Notes under the pieces: model-generated
The model's database searches: none
What the model saw: only the letters and a program-made list of their open reading frames with translations
What the model was told of the DNA's origin: nothing
Program-made: the position numbers and the translations under genes
Source: Serinicoccus hydrothermalis
GTDB taxonomy: Bacteria; Actinomycetota; Actinomycetes; Actinomycetales; Dermatophilaceae
NCBI RefSeq assembly: GCF_001685415.1
Contig: NZ_CP014989.1
Span: 372,001 to 436,000 of the forward strand
Reading direction: 5' to 3'
Length of the DNA stretch: 64,000 nt
Shown: positions 50,770 through 59,060 of the stretch, one piece after another
Layout of the letters: each line of letters begins with the position of its first letter
How positions within the stretch are numbered: position 1 is the first letter of the stretch

Positions 50770-51357
50770 TCAGGAGGTCTTGCGGGCGCGCCGGCGCGCG
50801 GACAGCTCGTCGCCGGGGTGGTCCACCGGCGGCTCGTCGGCACGCTCGCTGGGGAGCTCGGCGAGCTGCCCCTCCACCTCGCGCCAGACGCTGCCGACGG
50901 CGATGGCGAAGACGCCCTGGCCGCCGCGGACGAGGTCGATGACCTCGTCGTCGCTGGTGCACTCGTAGACGCTGGCACCGTCGCTCATGAGGGTGATGCG
51001 GGCGAGGTCCTGCACGCCCCGCTCCCGCAGGGCGTTGACGGCCACCCGGATCTGCTGCAGCGAGATGCCGGTGTCGAGCAGCCGCTTGATGATCTTGAGG
51101 ACGAGGATGTCGCGGAAGCTGTAGAGCCGCTGCGTCCCCGAGCCGGAGGGGTTGCGCACCGAGGGCTCGAGCAGCCCGGTCCGGGCCCAGTAGTCGAGCT
51201 GGCGGTAGGTCACGCCCGCTGCGCCGCAGACCGTCGGGCCGCGGTAGCCGATGCCGTCGTCCAGCGCCGCCGTGTCGTCCGAGAACAACATCCCCTGGGC
51301 CGGCGCCTGCGCCGCCCCACCGGCCGGTCCGCCCGGTGCGTCTGCTCCAGCGTTCAC
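50770..51357 (-). CDS. MerR-family transcriptional regulator
   Basis: A 195-aa regulator. After about 38 flexible residues the winged HTH runs YRGPTVCGAAGVTYRQLDYWARTGLLEPSVRNPSGSGTQRLYSFRDILVLKIIKRLLDTGISLQQIRVAV. It corresponds in position and sequence to the mycobacterial MerR protein Rv1830 beside gcvB. The C-terminal dimer part is short and no metal-binding Cys cluster is present. Its target is unknown but may include the neighbouring glycine genes. Confidence 0.9.
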   Translation of the reverse strand: MNAGADAPGGPAGGAAQAPAQGMLFSDDTAALDDGIGYRGPTVCGAAGVTYRQLDYWARTGLLEPSVRNPSGSGTQRLYSFRDILVLKIIKRLLDTGISLQQIRVAVNALRERGVQDLARITLMSDGASVYECTSDDEVIDLVRGGQGVFAIAVGSVWREVEGQLAELPSERADEPPVDHPGDELSARRRARKTS

Positions 51358-51454
51358 CGGTTCTCCTCGATGGTGTGACTCGTGTGACTGGTGTGGTGCA
51401 CAAGGTGACGGTATGCCGCGCCCGACCCCGGGTCAACGGCGCCACGCCGGGACC

Positions 51455-51952
51455 TCACGGCCGCCCCTCCTCGTCCCCGCCACCCGCGGAGGACTCGAAG
51501 TCCTCGGCCGACACCTCGTCGAGGAACTCGCGGAAGCGCTCCACCTCGTCCTCCTCCTCGACGGCCATGGTCACGCCCACCTCGTCCAGGAGGTCCTCGG
51601 TGGTGAGGATCGGGGTGGCCGAGCGCAGCGCCAGCGCGATCGCGTCCGACGGTCGGGCGGAGAGCACCACGTCACCGTCGAAGTGCAGCTCGGCATAGAA
51701 GATGCCGTCCTGCAGCTCGGTGATCTGCACCCGTTCGAGCTTGCGGCCGAGCGCCTCGATGACCGTGACCATGAGGTCGTGGGTCAGCGGGCGAGGCGGC
51801 TCCACGCCCTGCTGGGCGTAGGCGATGGCCGTCGCCTCCGGCGCGGCGATCCAGATGGGCACGTAGCGCTGGCCGTCACGCTCGCGCAGCAGCACGATGG
51901 GACTGTTGGTCGGCATCTCGACCCGGACACCGAGCACGTCGAGCTCTTTCAC
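51455..51952 (-). CDS. Bifunctional nuclease (BFN/DUF151) family protein
   Basis: A 165-aa protein beginning MKELDVLGVRVEMPTNSPIVLLRERDGQRYVPIWIAAPEATAIAYAQQG, which is the DUF151 fold described for plant bifunctional nucleases. RPSDAIALALRSATPILTTEDLLDEVGV is also typical, and a very acidic tail follows. In mycobacteria the homologue (Rv1829) is in the same place between two MerR genes. The GTG start is at 51952. Confidence 0.9.
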   Translation of the reverse strand: MKELDVLGVRVEMPTNSPIVLLRERDGQRYVPIWIAAPEATAIAYAQQGVEPPRPLTHDLMVTVIEALGRKLERVQITELQDGIFYAELHFDGDVVLSARPSDAIALALRSATPILTTEDLLDEVGVTMAVEEEDEVERFREFLDEVSAEDFESSAGGGDEEGRP

Positions 51953-52009
51953 CCTTCCACGGTACCCTCCGACGCCCGCCGACGTGGGGCGGACGGGGCA
52001 CCCGATGGG

Positions 52010-52792
52010 TCAGCGGGACTGGTTGAGCCCGGAGCGCACCAGCGCGACGTGCAGCGAGAGCGTCTGGGCCAGCAGCTCGGCCTCCCGCTCGGCGGGGTCA
52101 GGGCCGGAGGCGCCCCGGGCGCGTCGCCGCCGCAGCGGCTCGAGCAGCTGCTGGGTGAGCCCGATCTCCCGGTCCGCCGCGACCCGGAACAGCCGCAGGT
52201 GCCGGGCCTCCAGGCCGAAGCGGGACAGCGCCACCGCGGCCTCGGCCACGTCGACGTCGTCGGCGTGGTGCTTGCCCCCGGCGTCCGTGCGCAGCAGCCC
52301 GAAGGCCTTGAGCTGGGAGTATGCCGCCGCGTCCAGACCGGTGCGCTCGCGCAGCTCCGCCGGGGAGAGCCGCACCGCACGGCGGCGGCGCAGCGCACCC
52401 GCGCTGAGGTCGGAGACCGGCGCGTGCGTGGCCGGCTCGGGCGGCGGGGCCGGGGCCGGGTGGCCGGCGTCGGCCTCCGGTGCGGGCCCGGTCAGCCCGG
52501 GCACGTCCAGCCCCCGGTCGAGCCGGTCCAGGGCGTCCTTGATGACCTTGTGCGGCCAGAAGCGGTCCCGCTGGGCGGTGAGGATGAAGCGCAGCCGGGC
52601 GATGTCGGCCTCGGTGAACAGGCGGTAGCCGGAGGCCCGCCGCTCGGGGCTGATGAGCCCCTCCTGCTCGAGGTAGCGGATCTTGGACTGCGTGAGGTCG
52701 GGGAAGTCGCCGTGCAGCTCGCGCAGGACGGCACCGATCGACACCCCGCCGGGCGCCACCGTCCCGGCGTGGTCGGGTGCCGGTGAGCTCAC
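52010..52792 (-). CDS. ftsR: FtsR-like MerR regulator
   Basis: A 260-aa MerR protein. The HTH is GGVSIGAVLRELHGDFPDLTQSKIRYLEQEGLISPERRASGYRLF (about 14-58), then a Pro/Ala-rich linker (about 105-130) and a C-terminal domain with a second HTH-like part (LSPAELRERTGLDAAAYSQLKAFGLL). It corresponds to Rv1828/FtsR, known in corynebacteria as an activator of ftsZ. Its GTG overlaps the stop of the FHA gene (GTGA). Confidence 0.85.
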   Translation of the reverse strand: MSSPAPDHAGTVAPGGVSIGAVLRELHGDFPDLTQSKIRYLEQEGLISPERRASGYRLFTEADIARLRFILTAQRDRFWPHKVIKDALDRLDRGLDVPGLTGPAPEADAGHPAPAPPPEPATHAPVSDLSAGALRRRRAVRLSPAELRERTGLDAAAYSQLKAFGLLRTDAGGKHHADDVDVAEAAVALSRFGLEARHLRLFRVAADREIGLTQQLLEPLRRRRARGASGPDPAEREAELLAQTLSLHVALVRSGLNQSR

Positions 52793-53250
52793 GAGCGACC
52801 GCGGTAGTAGACCAGCCGGAACTTGCCGATCTGTACCTCGTCGCCCTGGTTGAGCGGCATCTGCTCGATCCGCTGCCGGTTGACGTAGGTGCCGTTGAGG
52901 GAGCCGACGTCGCGCACGGCATACCCCTCCTCCTCCTTGACGAACTGCGCGTGCTTGCGCGAGACCGTCACGTCGTCGAGGAAGATGTCGCTGTGCGGGT
53001 GCCGGCCCGAGGTGACCTCGTCGGCGTCGAGCAGGAAGCGCGCACCGGTGTTGGGACCGCGCAGCACGATGAGCAGGGCCGTGCCCGGGCGCAGGGCGTC
53101 CACCGTGCGCTGGTCGTCCACGGACAGGCGGGGCGCCTCGTCGTCGAAGGTGTACTCCGCGGCGGGCAGGTCGGTACCGCCGGGGATCCGGGCCGTGGTC
53201 GGGTCGGAACCCAGGTCGTGGTGCTCGCGGTCACGATCGTCGCCACTCAC
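52789..53250 (-). CDS. FHA-domain protein, GarA/OdhI-like
   Basis: A 153-aa protein with a flexible N-terminus and one FHA domain (about 60-150): GRHPHSDIFLDDVTVSRKHAQFV and VRDVGSLNGTYVNRQRIE contain the phosphothreonine-binding Gly-Arg, Ser-x-x-His and Asn-Gly. GarA/OdhI proteins inhibit 2-oxoglutarate dehydrogenase and are switched by Ser/Thr kinases. The N-terminal E-T-T-S-V-F-R type phospho motif is not present; DPTTARIPGG is the nearest equivalent. GTG 53250 has a GAGGAGG ribosome site; GTG 53319 would lie before the likely transcription start. Confidence 0.87.
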   Translation of the reverse strand: MSGDDRDREHHDLGSDPTTARIPGGTDLPAAEYTFDDEAPRLSVDDQRTVDALRPGTALLIVLRGPNTGARFLLDADEVTSGRHPHSDIFLDDVTVSRKHAQFVKEEEGYAVRDVGSLNGTYVNRQRIEQMPLNQGDEVQIGKFRLVYYRGRS

Positions 53251-53319
53251 GGTGCTGACCTCCTCGTCGGTGGGGTGTTGTCCCGGCGGGCGGACGGCCC
53301 CGTCGGTCGGTGTGGCCAC

Positions 53320-53325
53320 ACTCTA
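53320..53325 (-). promoter_or_regulatory. -10 box upstream of the FHA gene
   Basis: TAGAGT on the minus strand, about 70 bp before GTG 53250; this gene would therefore have a leader with a ribosome site. Confidence 0.4.
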
Positions 53326-53343
53326 CGTCAGGCCACCGACAGC

Positions 53344-53733
53344 TCAGTCGAGCTGGGCCTGGTAGGCGTCGGTGTCCAGGAGGGTGTCCAGCACGGAGGG
53401 GTCGGACAGGCTCATCTCGTACATCCAGCCGTCGCCGTAGCTGTCGGTGTTGACCAGCTCGGGAGTCGCGTCGAGGAGCTCGTTGACCGCCGTGACCTCA
53501 CCGGCGAGCGGGGCGTAGATGTCGCTCACCGACTTCGTGGACTCCACCTCGCCGCACGAGTCGCCCGGGGCCACCTGCTCGCCCACCGAAGGCAGCGAGA
53601 CGTAGACGACGTCGCCGAGCGCGTCCTGCGCGTAGGACGTGATCCCCACGCGGACCGTGCCGTCGCCGACGTCGCGGATCCACTCGTGGTCGGTGGTGTA
53701 GCGCAGGTCGTCGGGGTACTCCAGGCTGCTCAT
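53344..53733 (-). CDS. gcvH: Glycine cleavage system H protein
   Basis: A 129-aa lipoyl carrier. YTTDHEWIRDVGDGTVRVGITSYAQDALGDVVYVSLPSVG leads to GEVESTKSVSDIYAP with the lipoylated Lys67. It carries the aminomethyl group from GcvP to GcvT. The gene is 3 kb upstream of gcvP, with regulators in between, as in mycobacteria. Confidence 0.96.
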   Translation of the reverse strand: MSSLEYPDDLRYTTDHEWIRDVGDGTVRVGITSYAQDALGDVVYVSLPSVGEQVAPGDSCGEVESTKSVSDIYAPLAGEVTAVNELLDATPELVNTDSYGDGWMYEMSLSDPSVLDTLLDTDAYQAQLD

Positions 53734-53798
53734 CGCTCTCCTCGGACTCAGAACCGGTGCGCCGGCCGGAGCGGACGGCGGTGTCGCGGCGCCCGACC

Positions 53799-54632
53799 TC
53801 AGGGATCCTCGGTCGAGGGCACAGGCTGAGCGTAACGAGGCTGGATCGGCTCGTGCAACGCGTCGATGACAACCGTGTCGGCCTCGACGACGGTCACCTC
53901 TGCACCGGCGCTGCGCAGCGAGTCGGAGAAGCCGCCGGGGATCGCCATGGCCCCCGCCAGGGTATGCGCGTCCCCGACCGCCGTGATCGTGTAGGGCGAG
54001 CCCAGCCGCTGGCCGTCGAGGAGGACCTCGCCCTCGTCGTCGGTGCTCACGTAGGACGACGCGACCACGCGCACCCGGCCGACCTGGATCGCCTCGGCAC
54101 CGGCGTCGCGCAGCTCCTGGATGCCGTCCAGCACCATGGTCTGGGTCACGACCGAGCCCCCGTCGTCGACGATGACGGTGATGCCCGGGCCCTGCACCGG
54201 CACGGTCCCGGCGAGGATCTGATAGGACTCCAGGCGCTCGCGCGCCGCGTCGGCGGCCGCGGCGTCACCCTCGGACCCGAGCAGCCGGGTGCGGTCGGCC
54301 TCGAGCTGGTCGACCTCCTCGCCCAGGGACTGGGCGCGGCTGGTGACGTCGTCGAGCAGGGCCACCAGCTCGGTCTCCCGCAGCTGTTCCAGCCCGGCCT
54401 CCTCGGTGACCCGCGCCTGCGCCACGAGGGCGACGCCGAGCAGCCCGGTGAGCAGCGCGGCCGTCAGCTGCCCCCGGGTCGGGCGGAAGCGGCCGAACCT
54501 GCGCAGCCGCTGCCGGGCCTCGGCCTGGGTCGGGCTCGCGCGTCGGCGCACGCGGGGCCGCGGGATGCCCCGGCGGCCGGGAGGGCCTCCGGGTGCGTCG
54601 GGTCGGGTCTGCTCCTCGGTCACCCCGGTCAC
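53799..54632 (-). CDS. DUF881 family membrane-anchored protein (second copy)
   Basis: A 277-aa protein: basic, Pro/Arg-rich N-terminus, one membrane helix at about 50-70 (LTAALLTGLLGVALVAQ), a coiled segment (LRETELVALLDDVTSRAQSLGEEVDQLEADRTRLLG) and the DUF881 domain with GTVPVQGPGITVIVDD and ELRDAGAEAIQVGRVRVVASSYVS. Family function is unknown; it is always near sbp and the other DUF881 gene. The GTG start lies just after the sbp stop. Confidence 0.88.
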   Translation of the reverse strand: MTGVTEEQTRPDAPGGPPGRRGIPRPRVRRRASPTQAEARQRLRRFGRFRPTRGQLTAALLTGLLGVALVAQARVTEEAGLEQLRETELVALLDDVTSRAQSLGEEVDQLEADRTRLLGSEGDAAAADAARERLESYQILAGTVPVQGPGITVIVDDGGSVVTQTMVLDGIQELRDAGAEAIQVGRVRVVASSYVSTDDEGEVLLDGQRLGSPYTITAVGDAHTLAGAMAIPGGFSDSLRSAGAEVTVVEADTVVIDALHEPIQPRYAQPVPSTEDP

Positions 54633-54633
54633 C

Positions 54634-54966
54634 TCAGGCACCGAGCAGATGTCGTCGGATGGCGGCGACGTTGGAGAAGATCCGCAGGCCCAGCACCACG
54701 ACCACGCCGGTCGAGAGCTGGGCGCCGACGCCGAGCTGGTTGCCGAGGAAGACGATGAGCGCGGCGACGACCACGTTGGACAGGAAGGAGATGACGAAGA
54801 CGCGGTCGTTGAAGATGCCCTCCAGCGACGCCCGCGCCGCACCGAAGACGGCGTCCATCGCGGCGATCACCGCGATGGGAAGGTACGGCTGCAACCAGCC
54901 GGGCACCTCCGGGCTGATCACCAGGCCGAGGACGACGCCGACCACCAGGCCGAGGACGGGGATCAT
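54634..54966 (-). CDS. sbp: Small basic protein (Sbp, DUF1290)
   Basis: A 110-aa protein with three hydrophobic segments: MIPVLGLVVGVVLGLVI, YLPIAVIAAMDAVFGAARASLEGIFND and VVVAALIVFLGNQLGVGAQLSTGVVVVLGLRIFSNVAAIRRHL. It matches DUF1290, found between DUF881 genes in Gram-positives. The ATG overlaps the upstream DUF881 stop by ATGA. Confidence 0.92.
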   Translation of the reverse strand: MIPVLGLVVGVVLGLVISPEVPGWLQPYLPIAVIAAMDAVFGAARASLEGIFNDRVFVISFLSNVVVAALIVFLGNQLGVGAQLSTGVVVVLGLRIFSNVAAIRRHLLGA

Positions 54967-55886
54967 CGGGGCTCCTCGCCTCGGGAGGGGGCGGTGGGCA
55001 GGCCGCCCGGTGACGGGGCGGTCGGGGGCTCGCCGGTGACGACGCTGCTCACCCGGGTCGAGAGCCGGTCGGCCGCACCGATGGTGACCTCGCCCGCGGC
55101 ACTCACGTCCGAGGTGAGGCCGAGCTGGCGGTCGATCTCCGCGAGGTATGCCCCGGTCGCCCCGGTGGTGAGCTCGGCCATGAGCTCCTCCGGCGGTCCG
55201 ATCGCCAGGACGTCGTAGGGCGGGGTCAGGCCCCGGAAGTCGACGATGATCGCCTGCCCGGCGAAGCGGATGGCGGAGGTGCTCGTGAGCCGGTGCCCGT
55301 CCACCGAGATCGCCTCGGCACCGGCCCGCCAGAGTCCGTTGACGACGAGCTGCAGGTCGCGGGAGTTGATCCGCTCCGGCTCGGCGTCCTCCCCCGGCGC
55401 GTCGTCGGCGGGCTCGTCGGCGTCGTGCAGCGTCAGCCGGACCCCCGGACCCGCGACGGCCACGCCGCCGGCGCTGACCGCTGCGGCGGCGATGGCCTCG
55501 CCGGAGCCGCCGCTGTCCGCCACGAGGGCCTGCTGCTCCAGCTCACCCACCTCGGCCCGCAGCGCGTCCACCTGCAGGCTGCGCTCGTCGCCCACGCGCT
55601 CGGCCTCCTCGATCCGCTCGACCAGCTGGGCCCGTCCGGCGGCCTCGGCCGGGTCCGGCGCGCGCAGGGTCGTCGCGGCGGTGGTCAGCAGCACGCCCAG
55701 GACGAGCGTGGTGCCGAACATCAGCCAGGTCCGGGTGCCGGAGGAGGCCGGCAGCCCCTGCTCGGTCCGGGCCTGCGCCGCCGAGTGGTAGCCCGGACCC
55801 AGGGGCGGGTCGAGGACCTCCTCCAGCAGCGCCATCGACGCCGCGGGGTCGGGGTCGGGGTCGGCGTGACCGCGGGGCAGCCTCAT
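54963..55886 (-). CDS. DUF881 family membrane-anchored protein (first copy)
   Basis: A 307-aa protein with a soluble N-terminus of about 50 residues, a membrane helix at about 52-72 (WLMFGTTLVLGVLLTTAATTL), a coiled coil (about 75-110) and the DUF881 domain: GPGVRLTLHDADE, NSRDLQLVVNGLWRAGAEAISVDGHRLTSTSAIRFAGQAIIVDFRG. It shares architecture with the second copy, with the small Sbp gene between them. ATG 55886 overlaps the pgsA stop (ATGA). Confidence 0.88.
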   Translation of the reverse strand: MRLPRGHADPDPDPAASMALLEEVLDPPLGPGYHSAAQARTEQGLPASSGTRTWLMFGTTLVLGVLLTTAATTLRAPDPAEAAGRAQLVERIEEAERVGDERSLQVDALRAEVGELEQQALVADSGGSGEAIAAAAVSAGGVAVAGPGVRLTLHDADEPADDAPGEDAEPERINSRDLQLVVNGLWRAGAEAISVDGHRLTSTSAIRFAGQAIIVDFRGLTPPYDVLAIGPPEELMAELTTGATGAYLAEIDRQLGLTSDVSAAGEVTIGAADRLSTRVSSVVTGEPPTAPSPGGLPTAPSRGEEPR

Positions 55887-56518
55887 CGGTCGGCCCCGGC
55901 GGAGCGACGGCGCTGGCCCACCATGTCGGCGACCTGCCAGGCATAGGTGAGGCCGGTCACCCAGTAGAGCACCGTGCCCCACCACACCAGCGCCCAGCCG
56001 CAGGCCAGGGCGAGCACCGTCCACCATCCCTCGACGTGCCCGAGCAGCAGCAGCGGGAAACCGCCGAGCAGGTTGAAGGTCGCCGCCTTGCCGACGAAGG
56101 TGACCTCGGGGATGGGCAGGCGGTGGTGCCGCACGACCGGGTACATGAGGACGATGAGCGTCTCGCGGGCGAAGAGCACGCCCACCAGCCACCAGGGGAT
56201 GACGTCCACGGCAGCCAGCCCGAGCACGGTGGCGGCGATGTAGAGGCGGTCGGCGACGGGGTCCAGCACCTGCCCCAGCCGGCTCGTGATGCCGTAGTGC
56301 CGGGCGATCTTCCCGTCGGCGAAGTCGGACGCGCCGGCGACCACGAGCACGAGCGCCGCCCAGCCGAGCTCCCGCTCGACGAGCGTCCACACGAAGAACG
56401 GGACCAGCGCGAGGCGCAGCATCGACAGCAGGTTCGGGACGGTCCAGAGCCGGTTGGTCACGAGCAGCACGCGGTGCTCCGGCGCCGGGCCGGACCTCTC
56501 CCCCTGGACGCCCGTCAT
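55883..56518 (-). CDS. pgsA: CDP-alcohol phosphatidyltransferase (PgsA-like)
   Basis: A 211-aa membrane enzyme with the CDP-alcohol motif SDFADGKIARHYGITSRLGQVLDPVADRL at about 67-95 (D-x-x-D-G-x-x-A-R ... G-x-x-x-D-x-x-x-D) and about five to six hydrophobic helices. It probably forms phosphatidylglycerol phosphate from CDP-diacylglycerol. It leads the operon that continues through DUF881-sbp-DUF881 to gcvH. ATG 56518 is supported by TAGACT at 56527-56532. Confidence 0.88.
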   Translation of the reverse strand: MTGVQGERSGPAPEHRVLLVTNRLWTVPNLLSMLRLALVPFFVWTLVERELGWAALVLVVAGASDFADGKIARHYGITSRLGQVLDPVADRLYIAATVLGLAAVDVIPWWLVGVLFARETLIVLMYPVVRHHRLPIPEVTFVGKAATFNLLGGFPLLLLGHVEGWWTVLALACGWALVWWGTVLYWVTGLTYAWQVADMVGQRRRSAGADR

Positions 56519-56526
56519 ACCCCGGG

Positions 56527-56532
56527 AGTCTA
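56527..56532 (-). promoter_or_regulatory. -10 box of pgsA
   Basis: TAGACT on the minus strand, 8 nt before ATG 56518. Confidence 0.45.
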
Positions 56533-56571
56533 GGTGCTCGTCCTGGTGCGCCGATCCCGGCGACGCGCGAC

Positions 56572-57057
56572 TCACCGCAGCTGTGACCGGTCTCTCACCT
56601 GGCCGCCGGGCACCTCGTCCCGGTCACCGACGGACAGCCGGGCGACCAGCCACACCCCGAGGAGCGCGTAGCCGAGCATCACCACCCACGAGGTGGCCTC
56701 GAGGAGGAGCAGCGGCCATCTGACCGACATCTGGCCCTCCGCGCCGAGCAGGACACCCTGCATCATCCACTGCACCAGGGTGCCCCCGACCACGCCGACG
56801 ACCCCCGCGAGCAGCAGGCGTGGCGAGGGTCGACCCGGCAGCCGGACGACCCCCATCCGCTCACCGACCAGGACCGCGGTCGCGGCGATCGACACGCCGA
56901 GCAGGAGCGCGGACAGCTGGTAGGAGAGCCCGGCCACCCAGTACAGGCCCTGCGCCAGCGGCGTGTCCGGGGTCGGGCGCCACAGGGCCACCTGCGGCAG
57001 CGTGAGCACCACACCAGCGACGGCCAGACCGATGATCCATCCTCGACGACGTCCCAT
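56572..57057 (-). CDS. Four-helix membrane protein of unknown function
   Basis: A 161-aa protein with hydrophobic segments at about 6-25, 42-65, 79-103 and 115-140 and short polar ends. The spacing (helix pairs with small loops) is plain. No motif I recognise. It is a single gene between the pgsA operon and the DUF3830/amidase operon. Confidence 0.7.
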   Translation of the reverse strand: MGRRRGWIIGLAVAGVVLTLPQVALWRPTPDTPLAQGLYWVAGLSYQLSALLLGVSIAATAVLVGERMGVVRLPGRPSPRLLLAGVVGVVGGTLVQWMMQGVLLGAEGQMSVRWPLLLLEATSWVVMLGYALLGVWLVARLSVGDRDEVPGGQVRDRSQLR

Positions 57058-57063
57058 CCGACC

Positions 57064-57069
57064 ACGTTA
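57064..57069 (-). promoter_or_regulatory. -10 box of the membrane protein gene
   Basis: TAACGT on the minus strand, 6 nt before ATG 57057. Confidence 0.45.
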
Positions 57070-57114
57070 CCCGTCCCGTGCGTCCGTCGGGCCGGACCAG
57101 GACGAGGGTCGTGC

Positions 57115-57627
57115 TCAGTCCTCGGCGCGGGCCAGGGTGAGGCGCTCGCCGCGGACGCCGCCCATCCAGAGGTCCTGGCACGCGGCGGCCATCTCGGCGA
57201 GACCCTCGACGACCTCGCCGAAGACGTTGCCGGGCACCCAGCCCTGGTCCCCGTTGACGAGCAGGTTGTTGCGCCCGTAGAAGACCGCCAGGTCCACGAG
57301 CCCGCCGCGGCCCGCGGCGCGGTGGTCCTCCTGCGTCTCGTAGCCGTAGGCCGCGTTGCCGAGCTGGTCCCCGTCGAAGGTGAACCAGCACAGGTCGCCC
57401 GGGATGGGGGTGATCGTGGTGTTCTCCCGGCCGGGCTCGTGCTCCTGCCCCGGGTGCGGCACCAGGGTGTAGATCTCGTTGCGGGCGTACTTGCCGTGGT
57501 AGACCTGCGCGCTCACCGGCAGCATGTCCCACACCGCCGCGCAGGTGCGCGGCGCCTCCTCGTCCAGGAGCCGGGCGCGGCAGGTGACCCCCCGCTGCTC
57601 GAGGGTGACGGTGACGTACCTGCTCAT
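57115..57627 (-). CDS. DUF3830 family protein (cyclophilin-like fold)
   Basis: A 170-aa protein matching DUF3830: VTCRARLLDEEAPRTCAAVWDMLPVSAQVYHGKYARNEIYTLVP, ITPIPGDLCWFTFDGDQLGNAAYGYE and LAVFYGRNNLLVNGDQGWVPGNVFG. The family is usually found near amidases and Asp/Glu-racemase-like genes, as here, but its biochemical role is unknown. Its ATG overlaps the amidase stop (ATGA), so it is the last gene of the leftward operon. Confidence 0.85.
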   Translation of the reverse strand: MSRYVTVTLEQRGVTCRARLLDEEAPRTCAAVWDMLPVSAQVYHGKYARNEIYTLVPHPGQEHEPGRENTTITPIPGDLCWFTFDGDQLGNAAYGYETQEDHRAAGRGGLVDLAVFYGRNNLLVNGDQGWVPGNVFGEVVEGLAEMAAACQDLWMGGVRGERLTLARAED

Positions 57628-59060
57628 GCTCGTTCTCCTCGTCCCTCCGGGGCTGGGTCGGACAGCATCGGCGGCAGACCCGCCGGCGCGCGCCGCTCGA
57701 CCGCGCGGCCCACCCGCAGCACCCGCGCGTCGTCGTGCCGGGCCCCGACCACCTGCAGCCCGATCGGGCGACCTTGCGCCGTGAGGCCGCAGGGCACGGA
57801 CAGCGCCGGCTGCTGGGTCATGTTGAAGGGGTAGGTGTAGGGCGTCCACGACGTCCAGAGCGCCTCGCCGCCACCGGGGGCCTGGTGCCCGAGCTCGAAC
57901 GCGGGGATCGGCATGGTGGGCGTGAGGAGCACGTCGTAGGTCTCGTGGAAGATCCCCATCCGGCGCCCCAGCTCCATGCGGACCGCCGTCGCGTCGAGGT
58001 AGGCGCTCGCGCTCGCCCCCTCACCGTGGCGCAGCACCGCCTCGCGCAGCCCGGGGTCGACCCGGTCCAGCGCGCCCGGCCCGTAGGCCTCGATCACCTT
58101 GGCGGCCCCGCTGAACCAGAGCACGTGGAAGGCGTCCACCGGGTCGGAGATGCCGGGATCCACCTGCTCGACCTGCGCACCGTCCTCGGCGAGCTGCTGC
58201 GCCGCGGCCAGCACCGCCTCCTCGACCTCCGGGTCGTTGTCGACGTCGAGGCCCAGGCGCGGCGAGACCGCCACCCGCAGGCCCTCCACCCCGTCCTCGA
58301 GGCCCTCCCAGAAAGATGCGGGCGGCTCGGGCAGGGCCGACCAGTCGCGCGGGTCGGGGCGGCCGACGAGGTCGAGCATGAGCGCGGCGTCGTCCACGCA
58401 GGTGGTGATGGGGCCGGCGTGCGAGAGGGTGCCGTAAGGGCTGGCCGGGAAGAGCGGGATCCGGCCGTAGGTCGGCTTGAGCGCGACCGTGCCGGTGAAG
58501 GAGGCCGGGATGCGCACCGACCCGCCCCCGTCGGTGCCGACCGACCAGGCGCCCATCCCGAGCGCGACCGCCGCCGCGGCCCCGCCGCTGGACCCGCCGG
58601 AGGTGAGCGTGGGGTCCCACGGGTTGCCGGTGTGCCCGTGCCGCAGCGAGTCGGTCACGCCCTTCCAGGCGAACTCGGGCGTGCTGTTCTTGCCGAGCAG
58701 CACGCACCCGGCCGCGCGCAGCCGCGCCACGGCGGGCGCGTCCTCGGGCCAGTCCTGCGGACCGCCCTCCTCGATGAGCAAGCTGCCCCGCAGGGTCGGC
58801 CAGCCCCGGGTGAGCAGGATGTCCTTGATGGTCGTCGGTATGCCGTCGGCCGGGCCGAGCGCGGCCCCGTCGGCCCAGCGCCGGGTCGAGGCGCGAGCCG
58901 CCTCCAGCGCCCCCTCGCGGTCCACCAGGACCATCGCGTGCACGAGCGGGTCGAGCCGCTCGATGGCCTCCAGCGCGCGCTCGGTCGCCTCCAGCGGCGT
59001 GGTCGACCCGTCGGCGTACGCGGCGGACAGCTCGCACACCGTCGGGCGCAGGGTGCTCAC
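57624..59060 (-). CDS. Amidase (amidase-signature family)
   Basis: A 478-aa amidase-signature enzyme with the Ser-cisSer-Lys triad visible: Lys79 in GIPTTIKDILLTRG, cis-Ser157 in LTSGGSSGGAAAAVALGMG and nucleophile Ser181 in GTDGGGSVRIPASF. The C-terminal half, including TPTMPIPAFELGHQAPGGGE, is substrate-specific and not diagnostic. It hydrolyses an amide to acid and ammonia or amine. The GTG start overlaps the dehydrogenase stop (GTGA). Confidence 0.92.
   Translation of the reverse strand: MSTLRPTVCELSAAYADGSTTPLEATERALEAIERLDPLVHAMVLVDREGALEAARASTRRWADGAALGPADGIPTTIKDILLTRGWPTLRGSLLIEEGGPQDWPEDAPAVARLRAAGCVLLGKNSTPEFAWKGVTDSLRHGHTGNPWDPTLTSGGSSGGAAAAVALGMGAWSVGTDGGGSVRIPASFTGTVALKPTYGRIPLFPASPYGTLSHAGPITTCVDDAALMLDLVGRPDPRDWSALPEPPASFWEGLEDGVEGLRVAVSPRLGLDVDNDPEVEEAVLAAAQQLAEDGAQVEQVDPGISDPVDAFHVLWFSGAAKVIEAYGPGALDRVDPGLREAVLRHGEGASASAYLDATAVRMELGRRMGIFHETYDVLLTPTMPIPAFELGHQAPGGGEALWTSWTPYTYPFNMTQQPALSVPCGLTAQGRPIGLQVVGARHDDARVLRVGRAVERRAPAGLPPMLSDPAPEGRGERA

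Noticed and set aside
53251-53319. GTG 53319 as the FHA gene start
   Set aside because: It directly follows the -10 box TAGAGT, so it would lie upstream of the transcript start; GTG 53250 has a ribosome site.
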